A stretch of DNA of 64,000 bases from Sedimentitalea sp039941015 (lineage in GTDB: Bacteria > Pseudomonadota > Alphaproteobacteria > Rhodobacterales > Rhodobacteraceae): assembly GCF_039941015.1 (NCBI RefSeq), contig NZ_JBDVFI010000074.1. The stretch is one strand, 5' to 3'. Below, piece by piece: positions 60,146 to 64,000 of this stretch; position 1 is the stretch's first letter; every line of letters starts with the position of its first letter. The notes under the pieces are model-generated. The model worked only from the letters and a program-made list of their open reading frames with translations. It did not search any database and had not been told where the DNA came from. Both the position numbers and the translations under genes were made by a program.

Positions 60146-62152
60146 ATGGCTCTGCTGTTGGGGGTGGATACGGGGGGCACCTATACCGATGCGGTGCTGC
60201 TGCGCGACGAGAAGGACGTGATTGCCAGCGCCAAAGCGTTGACCACGCGAGGCGATTTGGCAATTGGCATCGGCACGGCAATTCGGGCGGTGCTGGATCA
60301 GTCTGGTGTTGAACCACAGGCCATTTCGCTGGCCTCCCTCTCAACAACGCTGGCCACCAATGCATTGGTCGAAGGGCAAGGCGAAGGTGTCGCGCTGGTC
60401 TTTGTCGGGTTTCGCCCGTCTGATTTGGAGCAACATGGGTTGCGTGATGCTCTCAAGGGTGATCCGGTCGTGGCCCTGGCCGGAGGTCATAACCATGCGG
60501 GCGGCGAAGCGGCCCCGCTTGATGTTCCGGGCCTCATCGCGTTTCTCGACGCCAACGCGAGCGGCGTCAGCGGCTATGCCGTCGCCTCACAATTCGCGAC
60601 CCGCAATCCCGCGCACGAACTTGAAGTGGCGCGTATCATCGGCGAACGCACCGGCGCGCCGGTCACGTGTTCCCATCACTTGTCGGCCAAATTGAATGGT
60701 CCCAAGCGGGCGGTTACTGCAATCTTGAACGCCCGTCTGATCGGGATGATCGACAGGTTGATCGGGCGCGCGCAGGATGTTCTGAACGATCTGGGAATCG
60801 GTGCGCCGATGATGGTGGTGCGGGGTGACGGGGCGTTGATGTCAGCAGACCAAGCGCGCGAGCGGCCCATCGAAACCATTCTCAGCGGACCGGCGGCATC
60901 TATAGTCGGCGCACGCTGGCTGACCGGTGCAGACGAGGCGCTGGTCTCAGATATTGGCGGCACCACCACCGATGTTGCGGTGCTGCGCAACGGCAAACCG
61001 GCGATCGATCCGCAAGGTGCCCGTGTCGGCGGATTTCGCACCATGGTCGAGGCGGTTGCCATGCGCACCAGTGGGCTTGGCGGCGACAGCCAGGTCCATG
61101 TGCAAACCCAAGGGCTGGCGGGCGGCGTGTTTCTCGGCCCGCGCCGGGTTATTCCCATTGCCCTGATCGCGCAGGATGCCCCCGACGTCATTCATGCCGC
61201 GCTGGACGCGCAATTGCGCAATGCTACGACCACAGATCACGATGGCCGGTTCGTGCGCGCGCTGCCCGGATTGCCAAGGGGCGACATGCCCCCCCGTGAG
61301 ACAGAGTTGCTTTCGCGGATCGGCGATCAGGTCCACCCATTGGGGCGGATCCTGCGCAGTCGCATGGAAACTGGCGCATTGGGGCGGCTGGTTGATCTTG
61401 GGTTGATCCAGATCGCGGGTGTCACGCCGTCGGATGCCAGTCATGTGCTCGGCACGCTCAACGAGTGGGACGGCGAGGCGGCGGACAAGGCGCTGACCCT
61501 GCTGGCCCGGCGCAGAACGGGATCAGGTGACATGTTAGCTGCAAACGCCACCGACCTCGCGCAGATGATTGTCGATCAACTGACCGAACAGACTGCGATT
61601 ACACTGCTGGAAACCGCCTTTGCCGAAGAAACAACGGAATTCGGATTGCCGCCGGACCTGCTGGCGCGTCACGTCCTGATGCAAAAAGGGCTTGGAGGGC
61701 ATCGCGGGCTACTCGCGCTGGACGCAGCACTTAATGTTGATGTCGTCGGACTTGGGGCCTCGGCCCCCACCTATTACCCTGCTGTGGGTGAGCGCCTGCA
61801 TTGCCGGATGATCCTACCGCAGCATGCTGGTGTCGCCAATGCCATTGGTGCGGTCGTCGGACGCATCACGATGCGCCACACCGGCACGATCACATCGCCC
61901 AGCGAAGGCAGGTTTCGGGTGCATCTGGAAACGGGTCCTGAGGATTTTGCAGCGGCTTCTGACGCACTGGAACGTCTGCAATCCGTGTTGCGTGCCAGTA
62001 CCGAGGCAGCGGCCCTTTCCGCCGGGGCCGCAGGCATTCAGTTTTCTGTCGAGCAGGACATCAAGACCGCCCGCGCCGAGGCGCGCGACGTGTTCGTTGA
62101 AGCGATACTGACGGTCGAAGCAAGCGGGCGGCCCCGGAACGCCTCTGGCTAG
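60146..62152 (+). CDS. Hydantoinase/oxoprolinase A-family protein (HyuA-like)
   Basis: This 668-residue protein has the ASKHA ATPase fold of HyuA/oxoprolinase: GVDTGGTYTDAVLL (6-19) near the start, and VSDIGGTTTDVAVL as second phosphate loop near 270. Members hydrolyse ATP to open hydantoin, oxoproline or related rings, or carboxylate acetone-type substrates, usually with a HyuB partner. No HyuB gene is adjacent. AAAGGAGG precedes the ATG. Its stop overlaps the convergent msrA stop in CTAG. Substrate unknown. Confidence 0.8.
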   Translation: MALLLGVDTGGTYTDAVLLRDEKDVIASAKALTTRGDLAIGIGTAIRAVLDQSGVEPQAISLASLSTTLATNALVEGQGEGVALVFVGFRPSDLEQHGLRDALKGDPVVALAGGHNHAGGEAAPLDVPGLIAFLDANASGVSGYAVASQFATRNPAHELEVARIIGERTGAPVTCSHHLSAKLNGPKRAVTAILNARLIGMIDRLIGRAQDVLNDLGIGAPMMVVRGDGALMSADQARERPIETILSGPAASIVGARWLTGADEALVSDIGGTTTDVAVLRNGKPAIDPQGARVGGFRTMVEAVAMRTSGLGGDSQVHVQTQGLAGGVFLGPRRVIPIALIAQDAPDVIHAALDAQLRNATTTDHDGRFVRALPGLPRGDMPPRETELLSRIGDQVHPLGRILRSRMETGALGRLVDLGLIQIAGVTPSDASHVLGTLNEWDGEAADKALTLLARRRTGSGDMLAANATDLAQMIVDQLTEQTAITLLETAFAEETTEFGLPPDLLARHVLMQKGLGGHRGLLALDAALNVDVVGLGASAPTYYPAVGERLHCRMILPQHAGVANAIGAVVGRITMRHTGTITSPSEGRFRVHLETGPEDFAAASDALERLQSVLRASTEAAALSAGAAGIQFSVEQDIKTARAEARDVFVEAILTVEASGRPRNASG

Positions 62153-62655
62153 GACGCCTTGGCGCGCTTGGGCAGCACCCAGCCCGGACGCGCGAAGTGG
62201 CAGGTATAGCCGTTGGGAATGCGTTCCAGATAATCCTGATGTTCTGGCTCTGCCTCCCAGAAATCGCCAACTGGTTCAACTTCGGTCACGACCTTACCCG
62301 GCCAAAGTCCCGACGCCTCGACATCGGCAATGGTATCCAGTGCGGTCTGTTTTTGCGCTTCATCGACATAATAGATCGCCGACCGATAGCTCAGACCGCG
62401 ATCATTGCCCTGCTGATTGATCGTGGTTGGATCATGGATCTGAAAGAACAGTTCCAGCAATTCGCGATAGCTGATCTTTGCCGGGTCGAAGGTTATCTCG
62501 ATCCCTTCGGCATGTGTCCCGTGATTGCGATAGGTCGCATTGGGTACGTCACCGCCGGTATACCCTACGCGGGTCTTTTCGACGCCGGGTTTCCTGCGGA
62601 TCAGATCCTGCATCCCCCAGAAACACCCGCCTGCCAGTACTGCACGTTCGGTCAT
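62149..62655 (-). CDS. msrA: Peptide methionine-(S)-sulfoxide reductase MsrA
   Basis: This 168-residue enzyme has the catalytic cysteine in GGCFWGM (Cys11). Conserved family segments VGYTGG, GHTEVVEV-like EGIEITFDP and HDPTTINQQGND follow. It reduces Met-S-O in proteins. It overlaps msrB by 4 bases (ATGA), forming an msrB-msrA operon. No resolving cysteine is visible in the C-terminal tail, so regeneration may use an external thiol. Confidence 0.93.
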   Translation of the reverse strand: MTERAVLAGGCFWGMQDLIRRKPGVEKTRVGYTGGDVPNATYRNHGTHAEGIEITFDPAKISYRELLELFFQIHDPTTINQQGNDRGLSYRSAIYYVDEAQKQTALDTIADVEASGLWPGKVVTEVEPVGDFWEAEPEHQDYLERIPNGYTCHFARPGWVLPKRAKAS

Positions 62656-63101
62656 GCCACGTCCTCCACTTGATCCAGATAGGCGCCATATCCTTCGGCT
62701 TCCATTTCGTCACGATGGACAAACCGCAGGCTGGCAGAATTGATGCAATACCGCATGCCACCCCGGTCACGCGGCCCATCGGGAAACACGTGGCCCAAGT
62801 GGCTGTCACCATGGGTGCTGCGCACTTCTGTCCGAATCATGCCCAGTGTGCGGTCTTCAATTTCGTTGATCAGCGCCGGTTCGATGGCCTTGGTAAAGCT
62901 GGGCCAACCACAGCCGGATTCATACTTGTCTGATGAGGCAAAAAGCGGCTCGCCCGATACGATATCGACATAGATGCCCGGTTCCTTGTTGTTAAGAAGC
63001 GCACCGGTGCCAGGGCGTTCCGTTCCGCTTTCCTGAGTGACATGGAACTCCTCGGCGCTGAGCGCGGCGATACGGTCCGGGTCTTTGGTGTAGTTCGGCA
63101 T
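62652..63101 (-). CDS. msrB: Peptide methionine-(R)-sulfoxide reductase MsrB
   Basis: The protein has 149 residues. Catalytic Cys119 sits in RYCINSASL and a probable recycling Cys64 in SGCGWPSF. The four zinc cysteines (two CxxC) of many MsrB proteins are absent, so it is the zinc-free type. ATG 63101 is the start; 19 further codons upstream are open but lack support. It is the first gene of the msrBA pair. Confidence 0.92.
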   Translation of the reverse strand: MPNYTKDPDRIAALSAEEFHVTQESGTERPGTGALLNNKEPGIYVDIVSGEPLFASSDKYESGCGWPSFTKAIEPALINEIEDRTLGMIRTEVRSTHGDSHLGHVFPDGPRDRGGMRYCINSASLRFVHRDEMEAEGYGAYLDQVEDVA

Positions 63102-63246
63102 GATGATCCTCCGCCAAGTGGTGCGAAACAATAAATGGTCTGGCGCGGCGGAAATCAAAGGTTTGTTTCATCCCCGTCGCGCACTCGTGCTAGTATTGAT
63201 CTGACAGGCACTTCGTGACGTAACATTCACGTGCTTGGAGGACGAC

Positions 63247-63768
63247 ATGAAAGAATTGATTCTCGCAGTTTTGTTTGCAGTCATCGCCCAGATGGGAATG
63301 GCACGTGAGGTTGGTGGAACGTTTCCTTCCATCGACGGAGGGTCACTGACCATCGAAGATTGGCGTGGCCAACCTGTGCTTGTGGTGAACACCGCCTCGC
63401 AATGCGGGTTTACCGGGCAGTATGCTGGCCTGCAAAGCCTGTATGACAAATACCGGGATCAGGGCCTGATCGTGCTCGCCGTTCCCTCGGACGATTTCAA
63501 TCAGGAGCTCGCATCAGCATCCGAAGTTAAGGAATTTTGCGAGCTGAACTACGATCTTGATCTGCCGATGACTGATATCAGCAAGGTAAAAGGGGCCGAT
63601 GCCCATCCGTTTTACAAAGCGGTTCGAAAGGAAACCGGTTTCGAGCCCACGTGGAATTTCAACAAGGTCCTGATCGCGCCGGATGGAACCGTGCCTGCGA
63701 CTTGGGGATCTTCTGTCAAACCCACCTCTCGGAAGATCACGCAGGAAATCGAAGCTCTACTTCAGTAG
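63247..63768 (+). CDS. Exported glutathione peroxidase-family protein
   Basis: This 173-residue thioredoxin-fold peroxidase has a signal peptide (MKELILAVLFAVIAQMGMA), which is unusual since most bacterial BtuE/GPx proteins are cytoplasmic. The peroxidatic cysteine is Cys53 (NTASQCGFTGQYAGL), and WNFNKVLI supplies the conserved tryptophan and asparagine. A GGAGG site lies before ATG 63247, which I prefer over a TTG at 63235. It is divergent from msrBA, which suggests shared oxidative-stress control. Confidence 0.88.
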   Translation: MKELILAVLFAVIAQMGMAREVGGTFPSIDGGSLTIEDWRGQPVLVVNTASQCGFTGQYAGLQSLYDKYRDQGLIVLAVPSDDFNQELASASEVKEFCELNYDLDLPMTDISKVKGADAHPFYKAVRKETGFEPTWNFNKVLIAPDGTVPATWGSSVKPTSRKITQEIEALLQ

Positions 63769-63855
63769 GGGCAATTGAGGGACTGTCGCCAGCATCTGTC
63801 TCTGACGGTATGAAAAGGATCTCCGCCGGGCATCCAATGGGGTCGGCACTGGTGG

Positions 63856-64000
63856 CTAGGTGTCACATCCCGGACGATAGTATGGCTGTTTCTCAAACAA
63901 TTCCGGCTTGAGTTTGTGCCAGTCCTTCATGGCTTGCAAGGGCGTTTTGCTGCCTAATGCTGACTGCGGAAGCTGCTGGTTGTAAAGCCAAACGTAGCGA
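63856..64000 (-). mobile_element. 3' end of an IS481-family transposase (cut by window edge)
   Basis: On the minus strand the last 48 codons read RYVWLYNQQLPQSALGSKTP and, after further residues, end QPYYRPGCDT before TAG. This is the C-terminus of a DDE integrase-type transposase of the IS481 group. The frame is intact up to the window end. The insertion-sequence end must lie between the gpx stop and 63855, but no terminal inverted repeat can be confirmed without the other end. Confidence 0.82.

Noticed and set aside
1..64000. CRISPR arrays, tRNA/rRNA genes or prophage
   Set aside because: No regularly spaced repeats, no cloverleaf-like tRNA sequences in the gaps and no phage structural genes were seen.

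Overview
The window looks like a chromosome segment of a marine Rhodobacteraceae (Roseobacter-group) alphaproteobacterium. The reasons are the GC-rich coding style, the Roseobacter-type taurine cluster (tauABC, tpa, tauR, xsc, pta) next to cytoplasmic sulfite dehydrogenase genes soeABC, a class III transaminase that closely resembles the Ruegeria omega-transaminase, many TRAP/ABC uptake systems and FAD-GcvT demethylases, and an FzlA-like division protein. Coding density is high. I saw no tRNA, rRNA, CRISPR array or prophage.

Layout. (1) 1-7.9 kb: the tail of a probable MarR-type regulator, an ectoine-hydrolase-like M24 protein, a divergent omega-transaminase, and an rpiR-potDABC-like operon on the minus strand. 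(2) 8.0-15.75 kb: a plus-strand operon divergent from rpiR, coding an N-formylglutamate-amidohydrolase-like protein, a TRAP transporter, a PuuA/GlnA-like ligase, an aldehyde dehydrogenase and an iron alcohol dehydrogenase. I read this as a possible gamma-glutamylation route for an amino alcohol or amine. (3) 15.8-16.35 kb: an orphan secreted protein. (4) 16.6-33.2 kb: the taurine-to-acetyl-CoA-and-sulfate island. It runs tauC-tauB-ridA-tauA (minus); tpa, a coiled-coil methyltransferase, tauR and xsc (plus); pta (minus); citrate synthase and soeABC (plus). Paired copies of a CTGGACTTAA-like element sit upstream of tpa, tauR and xsc and are very probably TauR sites. (5) 33.3-49.3 kb: mostly housekeeping and surface genes: GT14 and sulfotransferase, lytic transglycosylase, smpB, a small lipoprotein operon, sseA, aromatic transaminase, pnp, GT25, peroxiredoxin, aldehyde dehydrogenase, alpha/beta hydrolase, GT11, an RluA-family synthase and an NTF2-like protein. 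(6) 49.4-56.8 kb: a minus-strand methyl-group operon (XRE-cupin regulator, LysE exporter, GFA protein, DMGDH-like, homocysteine methyltransferase, DMGDH-like) behind two 25-bp dyads. (7) 56.9-64 kb: free-methionine-sulfoxide reductase, mtgA, fzlA, queG, a HyuA-like protein, msrA, msrB, an exported glutathione peroxidase, and the 3' end of an IS481-type transposase running off the window.

How the genes fit together. Taurine enters through TauABC, Tpa makes sulfoacetaldehyde, Xsc splits it to acetyl phosphate and sulfite, Pta and citrate synthase pass the carbon to the TCA cycle, and SoeABC oxidises the sulfite. The methyl operon would demethylate betaine-type N-methyl compounds and deal with methyl groups and formaldehyde. 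Three binding-protein genes (potD, dctP, tauA) are each followed by a strong stem-loop without a T-tract before the next operon gene, which suggests differential mRNA stability. Two copies of a dispersed intergenic repeat, and a probable third relative, are present. All functional calls come from reading the sequence; no database search was run.
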